From positions 5,541,945 to 5,605,944 of the forward strand of contig NC_134015.1 in NCBI RefSeq assembly GCF_040712315.1: a DNA stretch of 64,000 nucleotides, read 5' to 3'. Positions within the stretch are counted from its first letter, which is position 1; each line of letters opens with the position of its first letter. The translations under genes and the position numbers were made by a program. Source of the DNA: Castanea sativa (Eukaryota; Streptophyta; Magnoliopsida; Fagales; Fagaceae). Positions 13,128 to 25,420 of the stretch are shown here, one piece after another. A model generated the notes under the pieces. The model did no database searches and was not told the origin of the DNA. It worked only from the letters and a program-made list of their open reading frames with translations.

Positions 13128-13779
13128 TATAATTTAATTTAGATATTTATAAATCAATAATGAAATCTATAAACAAGGTAATTAAAACAATTATATTTCT
13201 ACAATTCAAAAAGTCACAATTTCTTTTTTCTAAAAAAGGCCTTTTACATTTCCTAGGAATTATTTTTAAAAATTTTTATAATACCTTTGACATACCAATA
13301 TCCTAACCACTTCATACATTAAAAAAATTTAAGTCTCATTATTACTTCCGTTAATATATAATGGATATCTTAATTGATTGAAACCAAACTAGAGAAATGT
13401 CTTTCATATTTCCTTGAAAATTTAGAAGGGCAAAAAAAAAAAAACCTTTGACATACCACTAATGTAACTATATCTATAACTATTTAAGCCATCCATGATA
13501 TCTATTTCTTATTGATAACCATAAAATTTACAACTAGCAAGGGGAAAAAAATGAAATCAAACGTTAATTAATAACCGTTATATGAAAAATAAAAAGGTGG
13601 CCAAAAGGAGGAAGAAATAAATTAGAGATGGCTCTACAAAGGACATTGAAAACTTTATAGTGCAATAAAATCAACCATTACATTCACTTAATTAAATCAA
13701 TAATCAACAATTAAGTATAATAATACAAAATTTAAACTTAAAACTAATCAAACTCTAACTAGGGAAGTTTTATATATAT

Positions 13780-14595
13780 TGTAAGTGCACAATTTGTACC
13801 CGGTCCAATCACTAGATGGACTCAGGCCCAAAGAGCCTTATACAATGAAATTTGTAGAATATGGGTTTGAAACTTAGGTCATGGATGTTAGAGAAATAAT
13901 AAACGGGCTAGATTGCTGCTATCTTATGCAAATAATAGATGAATATAACAAAAAACTCTCCTCGGACGTAACCCAAGAACCACTTATATTGCCTTTCTTT
14001 CTTTAAGCAAAAGATTACAATTGAAGTTAAAGTCTTTAATTCCTTCTCTCTCTTGATCTCTTTCCTCTAATTCTTCGATCCCCCTCTTCATACCTCTCTC
14101 GTCTTCTTATATCCATCTTCTTCTCTCTCATTTTTCTTCCACATGTAGCACAGATCTTCCAAATAGATACTTGTCATATCCACTACCTTCTTAAAGTCTT
14201 CAAACAATAGCTGGAAGGTTGAATATTACTGTTCAGAGGTCATTTCTCCATTAATGCGGCCAGGGAAGTAGGGGCAGAGTCTTTAATGCGGTGGTAGCAA
14301 CATTTTCCCTCGATATTTCACATACGTTCTTTCTCTTTACAACAGTATAGAACACATCTTTACCCACCAGGCCTTCCAGAATTCTCTCCCCATACATAAT
14401 GACACGTCACACGGTCTTTAGCTGACCTGACCGAGGAGACGTCTCTCCTCGGACAACCTCACCAATCTATCTAGCACGAGTCGACTTGTGGGCCTCGAAG
14501 GCTCTACTCAGACAGGCTTACACCACCAAATCAGGCCCAAGGCCCAAATGCATATTTTAACCGTTTTACCCCCCCTCCCCCCCCCCCACACACAC

Positions 14596-14640
<45 letters not shown>
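13780..14640 (+). mobile_element. Solo LTR with terminal (CA)n expansion
   Basis: Same family and orientation as the LTR at 9363-10050: it starts TGTAAGTGCACAATT and shares the CAGGCCCAA and CTCCTCGGAC blocks. The 3' end, which is CCCCACA in the other copy, here runs into a C-rich tract followed by about 25 CA units. After the last CA the flank reads TATAT (14641-14645), identical to the 5 bases before the LTR (13775-13779). The microsatellite therefore seems to have grown from the terminal CA of the LTR. The TATAT duplication lies in AT-repeat sequence, so it is weaker evidence than CTAGC at the first copy. Confidence 0.75.
14588..14640. repeat. (CA)n microsatellite at LTR end
   Basis: About 25 CA units with one CG interruption, followed by (TA)n. 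It occupies the 3' terminus of the solo LTR described at 13780-14640. Confidence 0.85.
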
Positions 14641-14652
<12 letters not shown>

Positions 14653-14939
14653 ATCATAATCTCCATACACCATGACTTAAAAAAATTTAATGAATAGTTC
14701 TACCTCTTATTTAATGTCTATGTTATGTAAATCATCAACCAATAAATATGCAATAATGGTAAAAAACATTATAGACAAGATTATGAAAAATATGATAAAA
14801 CTATTTATTAAAAAAACTCTTTATAAATTCTAGGGATTAAAATAATATTTTACCTAAAATTCTATGTTATCCTGCGACTAGTTTTAATAAAACTCAAATT
14901 CTTCCATAACATTCATCAATAAAAGAAAGGGTGTAATTT

Positions 14940-14953
14940 TTCTCAAAAAATAA
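14940..14953 (+). mobile_element. Micro-insert with 19-bp direct repeats
   Basis: A 14-nt insert reading TTCTCAAAAAATAA lies between two perfect copies of a 19-bp string beginning AAAAGAAAGGG (14921-14939 and 14954-14972). The TTCTCAA(A)n form recurs in other tiny inserts of this window. Confidence 0.5.
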
Positions 14954-15581
14954 AAAAGAAAGGGTGTAATTTCATTCCCTTTTTTATGGTATAATCGTTT
15001 AAACTAAAATTTAAAATCCGATCCTCCTCTTTGAATACCTATATTGCAACCAACCATTAGTTCATTTGCCACTTGAAATCTTTTGGTGCAAGATGGGTTT
15101 TGCAACTCTCCAAATATCTTGACGGTAGCTTTGAGTATTTCAAATGAACATATCAGTGGAGGAAAAGCAATACATGATAGAAGAAAATGAAAAGATATTT
15201 TAACTAAATTTAACCAAAAACATTAGGAGTTACTCACAATACTGAAAATAATTAACATTGGGTTTCTCAATGTTAATATAATGACAAATGTCTTTCATCA
15301 AAAGTAAAAGGACGCAGGTTTGAGTTTGAGAATCTGTTTCTCCAACAACAACAAAAAATAAATAAATAAATAAATAAAATGGGGGGTGTCAAGGTAGCCT
15401 ATCAATCATATTTCTTAAACCTCATAAAAAATTTAGGATTTTGTGCACTTAATACAACTTCTTCTTTTTCATTTTTTTTTATTTTATTTTTTTTATTTTT
15501 TCTCTTGCATATAATTTGTTTCTATCTTCATGTCAATATTACAGAAGTGTAAAAAAAAACTGCAATAGAATTTACAATGAT

Positions 15582-15769
15582 GATATGAACTTTCTGTGAG
15601 CTCATAATAGTATGTCTCGCTAGTCAGAATGTGTCCTTTGGTGCATATAAAATTAGGCAAATGTTATCAAGCATCGATATGAATTTTCTGTGAGCCCATA
15701 ATGCTATGCATTACTAGTCATCATAAGTCCTTTGGTGCATATAAAATTAGGCAAATGTTAACAAGCACT
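15582..15769. repeat. 94-bp tandem duplication
   Basis: Two adjacent copies of a 94-bp unit (15582-15675 and 15676-15769), both running from GATATGAA to TAGGCAAATGTTA. They differ at several positions, so the event is not recent. Confidence 0.8.
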
Positions 15770-16541
15770 ATACAGTGCTTGTTAAGGTTGAACTAATATA
15801 GGTCCACTTAATAAAAAAATTAAATAAATAAAAAAAAAATACATAAACTGGTCTTACGGCCTATTTTAATATATTTTTTTTCTCTCAATAAAGTTGGCCT
15901 TATAGTCTATAAAGTTGAAAAAAATAAATAAATAAATAAATAAAAAAAGACATAAAACTGCAAAAAGTGACAAAAAGCTACCGCACATGGACACCTTAAC
16001 TAATAAAATCATTCAGTAGAGCCGATGTATTGTGCATTCTCTTCTTCCATAAGAATAGGCTTTACTTGTAAATCTTGCATACAAGACCCACCCTTACCTA
16101 AGAGAGATGTATATTAAATTGTACGGAATAATTATATTGGTGTACAAGAGTAGCAAAACATGGATGCCTCACCCTATTGGTGTACAAGAGTAGCATCAGC
16201 ACAAGGCAAAGCCCAACCAGGTAGCAATGGGGCTCAGAGTTCAGAAATCAGATTTGTAGCATAAAATTTGCACATATTTGCATTGACTCCAAAACAGGCC
16301 CATTACCAAGTTAGTCCAAGCCCACATATGATAGAGTGAGCAGGATCTTTTATTTGTTTTTATAGTTTTTTTTTCTTAAACTTAAAAGCTAGACTTAACA
16401 AAGTTTCAACCCAGCTAATAAGGTGTCAATGAGAAAGCCCAAAGCTTTTTCTTATTTATTATGGGCTTTGCTTCTAACTTCAATCAGATGGCAAAAATTG
16501 TGTATCACCAAAAATTAAATTTCAAAGATCAGGAAAGTGAT

Positions 16542-16563
16542 TTTTTTTTTTTTTTGAGAATAA
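16542..16563 (-). mobile_element. Micro-insert with 14-bp direct repeats
   Basis: A T(n)GAGAATAA insert of about 22 nt lies between perfect copies of ATCAGGAAAGTGAT (16528-16541 and 16564-16577). Read on the - strand the insert is TTATTCTC followed by poly(A), matching the tips of similar inserts at 14940, 44455, 44772 and 62109. Confidence 0.55.
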
Positions 16564-16599
16564 ATCAGGAAAGTGATCTTATTATTACTTAGTTAGCTA

Positions 16600-16775
16600 T
16601 TTTTTTTTTTTTTAGAGATAGTTTCAACCTATAGCGTCCGCACCTGATGATAGTTTTTTATCATCAGACCAAGACATCAATCAGTTTTTGCCTTTTTGGT
16701 GTAAGGGGAGATTTAACTCTAGATCTCTTATTCAACCATTAGAGACTTTACCAGTTAAACTAACTATAACCCACA
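16600..16775 (-). mobile_element. tRNA-derived SINE, family 2
   Basis: On the - strand the element has a tRNA-like head with an A-box-like TAGTTTAACTGGTAAAGTC and a degenerate B-box (GAGTTAAATCTCC), then a body containing CACCAAAAAGGC and the inverted pair TGATGATAA/TTATCATCA, and ends in a poly(A) tract of about 14. It is the most complete member of the family in this window. Confidence 0.6.
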
Positions 16776-19700
16776 GCTAATTAATTCCTAGCAAGGCCCA
16801 CCCCAATCCTGTTATTATTTATTACCCTAATTGTTTGATGAAACTAATGTCCCCGTCTTTAATTTATTCTTTTGGCTAAGCTAAAATAAAAGGAAGGCTA
16901 AGGTTTTAAATTTTAATATAGGAGAAATTATTGGGTGTGTTGGACCACGTCAGCCATATCCAATTGTGATAATACCATTAATTAGGCCGAGAATTTAGGG
17001 AAAAAAACATTGCTTTTAGCTTATGGAATTAATTTAAAATGACGCCTAGTTATAATTGCAACAACATTGGAGCACTAGAAAAATCAATGCTTTTCACTTC
17101 CAATATTCATAAGATGAGATACAACAATAATTGGACCTTAAAGTTGCTGATTATTCTTTTATAAACCTTATTATGGAAGAATCTAATTGGTAGCTGATTT
17201 GAGATTTACAACTCATTGGATTTATTACCTTCCCTAACTCAAACTAATTTACTCTATGAAAAATGCTAAAGACACAAATTATTTTACAAACTTTTGTATA
17301 ATCTACTAATAGGGTGGATGATCAATAGTAAGTAAAAATGTGATGTTAGAAGTAAGCCCATTTGTGAACACTATAATAGTGTTGCTTGCAATAGGTGTCT
17401 CACACAACGGGTTATCTTATCTCATACACACACTATTTCTATTCATTCTAACATGTAAGATTTACTATTTTGTAAGATCCACTAAAAATGTGCACACTTG
17501 CATAGATTCCACTTGCATAAAATATCTATTACATGCAATGGGTACACTAAATTGGTTATTAGAAAGCATAAAACTCACGCATCATGATATGACTCATAAA
17601 AATTTTTAAAAAATTATCATAAAATAGAAAATAATACTCTCCATATGAAGTTTGACAATTAAAATTGAGCTCAAAATCTCTATCTACGCCAAAAAGAAAC
17701 ATATTAGTGTCTTAAAATAAAGAACAATAATTATTTAATAGATACCATATATTTCAAATTCTATCATAGCTATAAAAAAAATAGTTTAATGTAATTTCCT
17801 TATTCCATTTTTTTAATATTTGAGAATCATTTTCTTATTCCAATAATGGAGATGGTTTCCGTTATAAACAAATCTCCCTTTTACTTTTGTTTGGGATGGA
17901 AATTTCGTAAATAAATATAGCTAACAAGATTTTAATTACTTTTTAACTCAATTATCAAATCCTTAAAAGAAAAAAATAATTAAGAGGACAAAAGAAAAAC
18001 GCCTTTTTGGTATTTATTTATTTATTATGCAAATTTGTTCAATCACAAAGGAAAAGTGCAAAGCACATTGAAGTTTGAACTACCTCTCTGTCTTCATATA
18101 GCTAATAATGCATGGTGATAGCTGCCAATAAAATGTAAAGGAATCTGTAATAGCCTAATAGCCAGGTCCCCTTAATTAACCGTTCTTCTTCTTCTTCTAA
18201 TTATTTGTGCCAACAACCTTACAACTCATCCTGAAATATCATTTACATGCGCAAGTATCACTGAACGCATGCATATATAAATATTTTACTATAACTTAGT
18301 TCTAAATTAATATTAAAAAAATTGGGTACTTATAACAACTAACAAGTGTCTTGAGGGCATAGATTAAGATTAAAAAATGCTTAATTATGAGTTGTAATGC
18401 ATAATTTTTTCAAAAAAATAAAATATATTTGTTAATAATTCATTGGCTTACAAGCACAATTCAATGTGGCTGTGTGAGTTTTTTTGAATATATGTATACA
18501 GTTTGACTTTATTTTTGAAAATTTTATTAAAATATTATTTAATAAAATATCAAATGAATCTTAATCAACACTCTTAATACATTCGTTGATAAATAAATAA
18601 AAAATCCTTTTTATTTTTTAATATATATATATATAGTAATGCATAGATACTATCAAATTCATAAAGATTTTACAACTCTGTAGTCATGTTCACCAGATCT
18701 AATTCAACTTATTTTACTTAAAGTAAAAAATTTCAAGTTTTACTTTTTTCTAAATAAAACTGTACTTTTATTCAATTTATTTTTTATGTCCAATAAACCA
18801 ATGAAAATAAACTCTCTCAAACTAACACTTTAAGCAAGTTATCAAAAAATTAAGTCTAGCCAAAAGTTTATAATTATTTTATAATAAAATAGATAATATT
18901 ACATTCAAATCTAAGAAGGTTGTGTAAAATCCTCATACAACTTAGGTTACCTTGGCATAAAAATAGGCTAAAATATTATTTTTCTTCCTAAATTTTGTTT
19001 TTTTTCCTGAATTTCAAAAAGTTAATTTTTCATCTCTAAATTATTGAAAATATTTCACTTTTATGTTTATATATTTTTTTAAATATCTTTTTTATCCATA
19101 AACGATTGAAGATGAAAAATGTGTTCATATATGCACCCATAACATATTGAAAATAACTCTCTACTAAGTTTAAGGATGAAAAATGAACTTTCAAAAGTTT
19201 AAACACCAAACATAAAATTTATGCAAAGATTAGAGATACATGAAAACAATATTCCAGCCCATAAAAATATGATAGGTAAGGGGTACTATTTTCTTCTAAT
19301 TTTTAATGGGTGACATTTGCACTAAAACTCTGCCCCAAATTCACCTCATCATTGAGATTAAAGTGCGCACTAATATATACACTGAATAAAAGCATAAGTA
19401 GATTACAACCCCCCTCCCCCTCCTGGGCTCCCTCATTCAATTTTTAAACTCTATAATGCTGTCTAATTCCCTTTTCTAATATTTATGTGCCAAACCATCC
19501 ACCATACTATCGGTTTATAAAATTTTCAAGGTATTTTATGATCATTTAGTGGAATAATTTGACCAATTCTTTTTTTAAAAATTCCATATTCCCTTTTTTA
19601 TACCACAAAAAAAAAAAAAAAAAAAGTTACATCCAAAGTCTCATGTGACCATTAATTAAGAAGTTTTTTTTTTTTTTTGGGTCAAAATTCCTCTCAAGTG

Positions 19701-19841
19701 ACTGTATAGATTACACACTTTATCATATTTTATGCACAAGCTCAAAGCCCGAATTTTTTTTTTATATATAAATGTTTTTGGTACATGTATTACAACTTCT
19801 ATAAAAAATTAAAAATGAGGACACTATATTGTAATCCCTAA

Positions 19842-19947
19842 CACCCTCCCCATTCTTTACATTTCTTGAATTCCAATTGTTTTAATAATCAATGCACCCT
19901 CCCCATTCTTTACATTTCTTGAATTCCAATTGTTTTAATAATCAATG
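19842..19947. repeat. Perfect 53-bp tandem duplication
   Basis: Two identical head-to-tail copies (19842-19894, 19895-19947) starting CACCCTCCCCATTC and ending ATAATCAATG. No differences were seen, which points to a recent event. Confidence 0.9.
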
Positions 19948-20630
19948 GTTAATACTTAATAGCCCTAAAATTAGGTGAAAAATGTATATGATAATTGATA
20001 TATAATTAGAGTTGATAAAATTAAAAAAAGATAATTATCTTTAAAATTTAAAGTATATAAATAAAGGGTCATGCAAACGAATGCCCTTAAGGCATTGGTT
20101 AACAATCCATTTTAGGAAAGTTTTGACATCACTTTTATGGAAAATAAAAAAAATTGTCAAAATATTAATTGTTTTTCTTTCTTTCCCCATAAAAATTTTA
20201 TTTAAATAGATTATTAAACAATGCCCTAAGAGCATTCGTTAGCATTTTTCATAAATAAATAAATAAATAAGATGAGAATCGGAAGTTATGATTACTATGT
20301 GCATTTAAAATCAAAATGTTAAAAAAACAAAAAAGGTTGAATAAGAAGTTAAGAGCAGTAAAAGTTCTGTGTGTAAAATAGTTAAATGAGAGTTAGACGT
20401 GAGAATTGAGACCATTGGAGTAGTCAAAAACTCAAACGTGTCACGTGTTTTTTGTGTTTTTGTCTCCTTTCAAAATATATATATATATTCAATTTGTCTT
20501 TGAAGTTTCAACCATTTGTCAAGATACTTTTTTGCCATTAATTTGTTTCTTTTGTAAAATCAATTCGAAGTAAAATTGTGAAAAGGTGCTGAGTTATTTG
20601 CGATTATAAATGAGAAAGCTCCCAAAGAAC

Positions 20631-20859
20631 CAAGAACTTGTATAAAAGTTCAAGTGGAAACAAACCTCCTTCTAGATGGTCAAAGCTAAATTATGATGGG
20701 AATGCTGACTAGTTTGACAGGAGGAGGTGGGCTGATACAAAATGAGAATGGAGATTGGACTGCGGAGTTTGCAAGATCCTTAGACCTTAGGTATAACCTC
20801 TAGAGTCATGTTTGAATTGTGGGTATTAAAGGATGGACTCATTCTAGCTACACAACTTA
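20631..20859 (+). pseudogene. LINE RNase H domain relic, 5' part
   Basis: Conceptual translation gives pieces typical of the RNase H-like (RVT_3) domain of plant LINEs: PPSRWSKLNYDGNA, then GGGLIQNENGDWTAEFARSL, then VMFELWVLKDGLILATQL. At least one stop and frame shifts interrupt them. The sequence is cut at 20859 by the MITE at 20860-21107 and appears to resume at 21108 in the same frame once the MITE and one TTA are removed (TQLKINS). Confidence 0.65.
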
Positions 20860-21107
20860 GAGGGCGTTTGGATGCAGCTTATTGCTGCGTCCACGTTTTG
20901 CCCCCTTTTTTTTTTTTTTTACTCGCTGCTGTGAGGGACAAGCGCGCAGTGCGCGCACTGTGCGCACACTGTGCGTGTACTTTTTTAGCAATTTTTTATT
21001 AAAAGTGGGTCCCGCAGCACTATTTACACATTTAAAAATTATTTTGCTGCAGTGTTTTCAGTTTTCAGTTTTCAATTTTCAGCAATAAATTCTATCCAAA
21101 CGGACCC
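20860..21107. mobile_element. Tourist-like MITE inserted in LINE relic
   Basis: A 248-bp element with ends GAGGGCGTTTGGAT and, reverse-complemented, GGGTCCGTTTGGAT, flanked by TTA on both sides (20857-20859 and 21108-21110). Related to the element at 2844-3220 but in opposite orientation. Its inside carries alternating GCGC/GTGCGCAC strings and a poly(T) run. Open frames across it are not genes. Confidence 0.8.
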
Positions 21108-21180
21108 TTAAAATTAACTCTCATGTTTGCTGCTAACAATCATTCTATGCCCAATGATTGAAGGATTCTGTTGAGAAACT
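21108..21180 (+). pseudogene. LINE RNase H relic, continuation
   Basis: Directly after the MITE the frame of the LINE relic continues for a few codons (KINSHVCC) before a stop. It only makes sense as the downstream half of the relic at 20631-20859. Confidence 0.4.
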
Positions 21181-21625
21181 TTCACATGTCAACAGTCCAA
21201 TACATTTTCAAGGAAGCGAATTAGTGTGTTGATGCATTGGCTAAGTCCTAAGCCAACCAATCTACTGAATATATTAATTTTGAGGGCAAGACTTAGGTAC
21301 ATTAGTTAGGTGATGTTCCTTAGGCTCCCTCTTAAGATTCTGTCATGTGAATTGTTTATCATGGGATATAATTGTATTTTTTAGTTAAGTAGTCATATGG
21401 CTGAATCTTAAGAAGGAAACCTAAGAAACATCACCTATCTAAGTTTTGTCCTAATTTTGATAATTCAACGCTTGTGGTGGAGAACCTGCTAGCTTTTGAC
21501 AAAACTGAGTCTTTTTTTTTTAACAAACTTATTTGCAGGTAATATATTTGCACTGTCGAATTACCCAAAAAAAAATACACAATAAGAGTGTTCTTGAAAA
21601 TAATGAAAAGTGGACATCAATCAAT

Positions 21626-21628
<3 letters not shown>

Positions 21629-21680
<52 letters not shown>
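21629..21680. repeat. (TC)n followed by (AT)n microsatellite
   Basis: About 18 TC units run into 8 AT units; the hAT-like element starts at the end of the AT tract. Confidence 0.85.
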
Positions 21681-21681
<1 letters not shown>

Positions 21682-22258
21682 GGGGTGGCAAAATTTGACA
21701 CGACCCGCGAACCCGACACGACACGACACGAAATTAGCAGGTTATGGGTTGAGGCTTAACGGGTTCGTGTCATATTCGGGTTGACACGACTAACCCGTTT
21801 AATAAATGGGTTGGGTTAGGGTTGAACACATAGAACCTGTTTGACCCGTCTGACCCGTTTAATTAAATGATATTTTACCAATATACCCTTCAAACTCTAG
21901 GTATATAAACTTATTAATTGTTGTGATTTATTTTCTTTGACATATTGTGATTGATTATTTGTGATATTGGGATATGCTTTAACTTTGAATGATTATTTGT
22001 GATGCAGTTACTCGTTAGTTCTAAATTTTATATTAAAAATATTTATTTGTTTGTTTTTTCATTAATTTTTATTTTTCATTTTGATAAAATCTGATAAACA
22101 GGTCGACACGACTGACCCGTTTAATAAATGGGTCGTGTTAGGGTTGAGAAATCTTGACCCGTTTAATAAACAGGTCGGGTTAGTGTTGACCTATGTAGTC
22201 GAATACTCATGACTTGACACGACACGAACCCGACACGCGAACACGAATTGCCACCCCT
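21681..22258. mobile_element. hAT-like non-autonomous element
   Basis: The ends are inverted: AGGGGTGGCAA at the left and TTGCCACCCCT at the right, followed inward by GC-richer blocks containing ACACGA(C) repeats and (CG)AACCCG strings on both arms. The element is flanked on both sides by TA repeats, so the 8-bp target duplication expected for hAT elements cannot be proved. The middle is AT-rich and has no transposase frame. The AGGGGTGGCAA-type end is common in plant hAT MITEs. Confidence 0.7.
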
Positions 22259-23284
22259 ATATATATATATAGACACACATATTATGGAAGGAGCGAATTA
22301 GCCTCTGCTTGCTGGCTTGCTTATAATTGCAATTATTTTTTATTATGGGCTTAATATAATCCGTGATAGGGAGATTTGAACAAGAAACAAACAGTTCTAT
22401 GTTAACCGAAAATATGCTTTTTATTTTATTTATGCATTCTTTCTATTACATCTCTCACAAGTGTTTCTCTCTACTCTTTTTTTTTTTTAGAATCCTCTTC
22501 TTTGTTTGTCTTCTTTTCTTTTTGTACTCTTCATTTTCTTTCTTCTTCATCCTTATCCTATGCTTGGTTCTTCTTATTGGATTTGGTTTACCTTCATTAC
22601 TTTTTTAACCGAACATGTCATTTTGTTTTAAATATACAATGACAAGTGGTAATGAGTTTTAATCTCCACATTTTATTTAGTTAGTAGGTGATGTGCAGTC
22701 TCTCATTAAAACAAAAGGAGATTCATTTTTCAAAAGTACTGGAAGTAAGCTAAACCATTTCTTATTTTCTTCTCCAACATATGCCATAGTAGGTGGTGTC
22801 CTAGTATGGTTAGGTAGCCTTCTATTCCAGCAAACTCTTCTTTTCTTAAGGTTAAGATGAACAAAGACTTTGGGGGCTTCTTGTTTTATTATGATAAGTT
22901 ATTTGTTGCATTAAATACTATTGCATCTAGTGAATTTCTATGGATTTATCAGGAAGATCCAAAGGACATCCTCGGATTCTGTGCATACCTTGGTGGTATG
23001 CCTTTAGTAGCTTGGAACATGAATTGGTGTGGATAGAGTAGTCAATAGGCTCTCACCTCAAACAATTCAAGTTGTCTACTCATGCTAGGACTAAGGTGAT
23101 GGGTCCAGTTAAGTTAGATTCCAAGGTTCAAGGTCTTAGGGCACTTCTAATGACTTCTTGCTTCACCTTTTACCTGTATTCTAGAGTATGTATCTCTGTA
23201 GTTGGGCCCCATATCTAGAAGAGGTACGTTCTGGGCCCATTTTGGTCCAAGGCCCAATGTTTGATTGGGTTTTAAGTGCTACAT

Positions 23285-23317
<33 letters not shown>

Positions 23318-24100
23318 ATTAAAGTGTTTTAAAATGCTCATACTTTTTATTAATTTTTTTAAGTTAGGCTTAATTTGAAATCATATAGATATTTAATTCA
23401 CTAAAATCTTTAATGAGTGTTTGTCTTGAGTAAAACAAATAGTGTAACCACTCAACGCAACTTCAACTTTTATAAACCAACTTACATGATTTGGAAATTC
23501 TTTTAAGCTCTTGACTTATTAGTAATTGCAGGTTTTGTTTTGTTTTTTCTTTTTCTTTCTTAAGGAAAATTAGTAATTGCAAGTTACTGATGCTTTATGA
23601 TTTGAATCTTAATAAATATTATCATAAATGTAATTTATATGTAATTTTTTTATACTCAATAATTAATTTTAACAAAAAGAAATTGTGCACAGTAGTTCTC
23701 AATTAAAACATCAAAAGCAGATTAGAGATACACAACAAAAGGAATAGATCCAGCAAAATTAAGACATAGAGCCCACTTTCAAGGGCTTGAGCTGCACTAT
23801 TGACTTCTCTTCTAGTCCGGAAAAACAAACTTTGGACAATGTGGAAGAGATGTCTCTTATATCATGCAGGTTGAGAAGTCCATATTTGTTAGCTTTATTC
23901 AACAACAAATTTATTTGTATTTATTTACTTTTTAATGCATCTTTCCATGACTTAATTATATTTGGGGTAGAAGTACTTACGCCTCGTTTGCTATTTGTAA
24001 AGCTGCATTCAAAGTCATCTCATGATCTGAAACGACCTTTATGCGGCCTGCTTTCCTACAAGTGACACGTGGTAAAACGTCAAGATCAAAATGATTAATA
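22259..24100. other. Intergenic sequence without recognised gene
   Basis: Contains short (CA)n/(TA)n tracts at 23284-23318 and a small insert with flanking repeats at 23535-23569. Segments near 22800-23250 look like decayed coding or retroelement DNA but no domain was recognised. Confidence 0.5.
23535..23569. mobile_element. Micro-insert with 16-bp direct repeats
   Basis: A T-rich 35-nt insert lies between TTAGTAATTGCAGGTT (23519-23534) and TTAGTAATTGCAAGTT (23570-23585), a 16-bp direct repeat with one difference. Confidence 0.4.
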
Positions 24101-24239
24101 GGCAAGTCGCGACCATCTCACGACTAGCCAAGCCGCAACAAGGTTGCGAGTTACACGATCAATGTACTCTACTCTATTTTCTGGCCATTGTGATTTTGTA
24201 AGCACACATCCTCGCAATTGTTATGCGTGGCTAAGCCTT

Positions 24240-25010
24240 CAGATAAGGGTCTTAACAAACCCTAGAACATAAGTTGAATATCAAAAAGAGACCATTTTAT
24301 GTATGAAAAGAGAGAGTTTTTGGTTTTTAGCAAAAATAACTCTATCATCTCTTTTCCATCTCTTTCAATCCTTGATTGAGACATATATTGTATTCTTTCA
24401 TCTCACCCAAACACAAACCTTGTGAGTGGAATGAAGGTTCTTGGAAATTAAGAAGCCATTTTCACATTTCAATTTATTTTGGTGGTGTTTTCATTGGTGC
24501 TTTAATGGAGGTTCTCTGGTAAGCTAGAAAGAGAAAGGACTTTCTGAACTCGGTTGCTAGCTGGAGCTAGGAGGACTCAAGTACTTATAGGCTTGTGCGC
24601 TTGGAGGATTCATACTGTTCTTAAGTACTGCAACTATCTTGTCTAGTGGGAATTTTCGACAGGTGGTTGGGGGACAAGTTTTTCCGCCATAGATTTTGGG
24701 CTTTCCTCTTTCTAAATAATTCTTGGTGTTTAGCTTTGGATCGTGTGCTTTTACTTTATTCATATTGCTTTATATTTGATATGCCTTATTTAGCCTAGCT
24801 CTTGGTTTATGGAAATTGATTAATCACTTACACTTTGACTAATCTTATTAGTTTTGCTTAAAAGTGATTTAGCCGTAAAAAGCATGGTTTAAGGTTCTAA
24901 ATATTTGCTAAGGTTATTATAGCATTTTTGATTTGGTATCAGAGTCAAGTTCATGGGTTCGAGTCGAGGAAGTGTCATTGTCAGGGAAGGATTATTGGGG
25001 GAGATTACAA
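24240..25010 (+). mobile_element. LTR retrotransposon edge with primer binding site
   Basis: TGGTATCAGAGTC at 24934-24946 closely matches the plant initiator tRNA-Met primer binding site (TGGTATCAGAGC). It lies some bases after a possible LTR end TAGCA (24920-24924). About 700 bases upstream have the make-up of a retrotransposon LTR or leader. The LTR start could not be fixed and no gag or pol frame follows, so this is a decayed or truncated copy. Confidence 0.5.
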
Positions 25011-25165
25011 TTCAACTCAACTCCTTACAGCTAATCTAAAAATAGGTCCCTAGGGCACAATATCAAATGCCATAAAAGAGTTAAGTGTGACTTATTCACC
25101 ATCAATTAGTTTTGAGGTGGAGTGACACGGCTTACGGTCCAACAAATATTTTGTATTTTTTTCGT

Positions 25166-25420
25166 CTAAACCAAGAACACACTCCAAGGAATCACTTTCC
25201 ATAATGACATTTCTAAGTCCTTCTTACATGTAACTTGAACACTCAATCTTATTGTTGAATCTTCAGCATCAACAGAGGAGCATCCATGTAATAACTGTGT
25301 CTCACCCCACACAAAATCCTCTCGATGATCATGAGCCACAATTGCAATGGCTACCTTTTGATCCGTTACAGCAGTGTCACAATTTATTTTGATAGCACCT
25401 GGCTCATGTTTTACACCATT
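25166..25420 (-). pseudogene. LINE RNase H domain relic
   Basis: On the - strand a continuous frame starts around EPGAIKINCDTAVTDQKVAI, continues with IVAHDHREDFVWGETQLLH and ends at TAG (25166-25168). The KINCD...AHDHRE...WGETQL pattern is the RNase H-like domain of plant LINE ORF2 and its derived host copies. No upstream reverse transcriptase region was recognised. It is a fragment, not a gene. Confidence 0.65.

Larger units (their letters stand above)
11847..13779. other. Gene-free AT-rich intergenic sequence
   Basis: Contains a (CTT)n run near 12449-12470, one tiny insert with flanking repeats (12966-12986) and a (TA)n tract at 13083-13124. The 130-codon open frame at 12519 is low-complexity Lys/Phe-rich sequence and is not supported as a gene. 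Confidence 0.6.
14646..20630. other. Gene-free intergenic sequence
   Basis: No supportable gene. It contains short tandem duplications (15582-15769; 19842-19947), tiny inserts bordered by direct repeats (14940-14953; 16542-16563), a 20-bp string repeated at about 16136 and 16174, and SINE-like sequence at 16600-16775. Confidence 0.6.
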
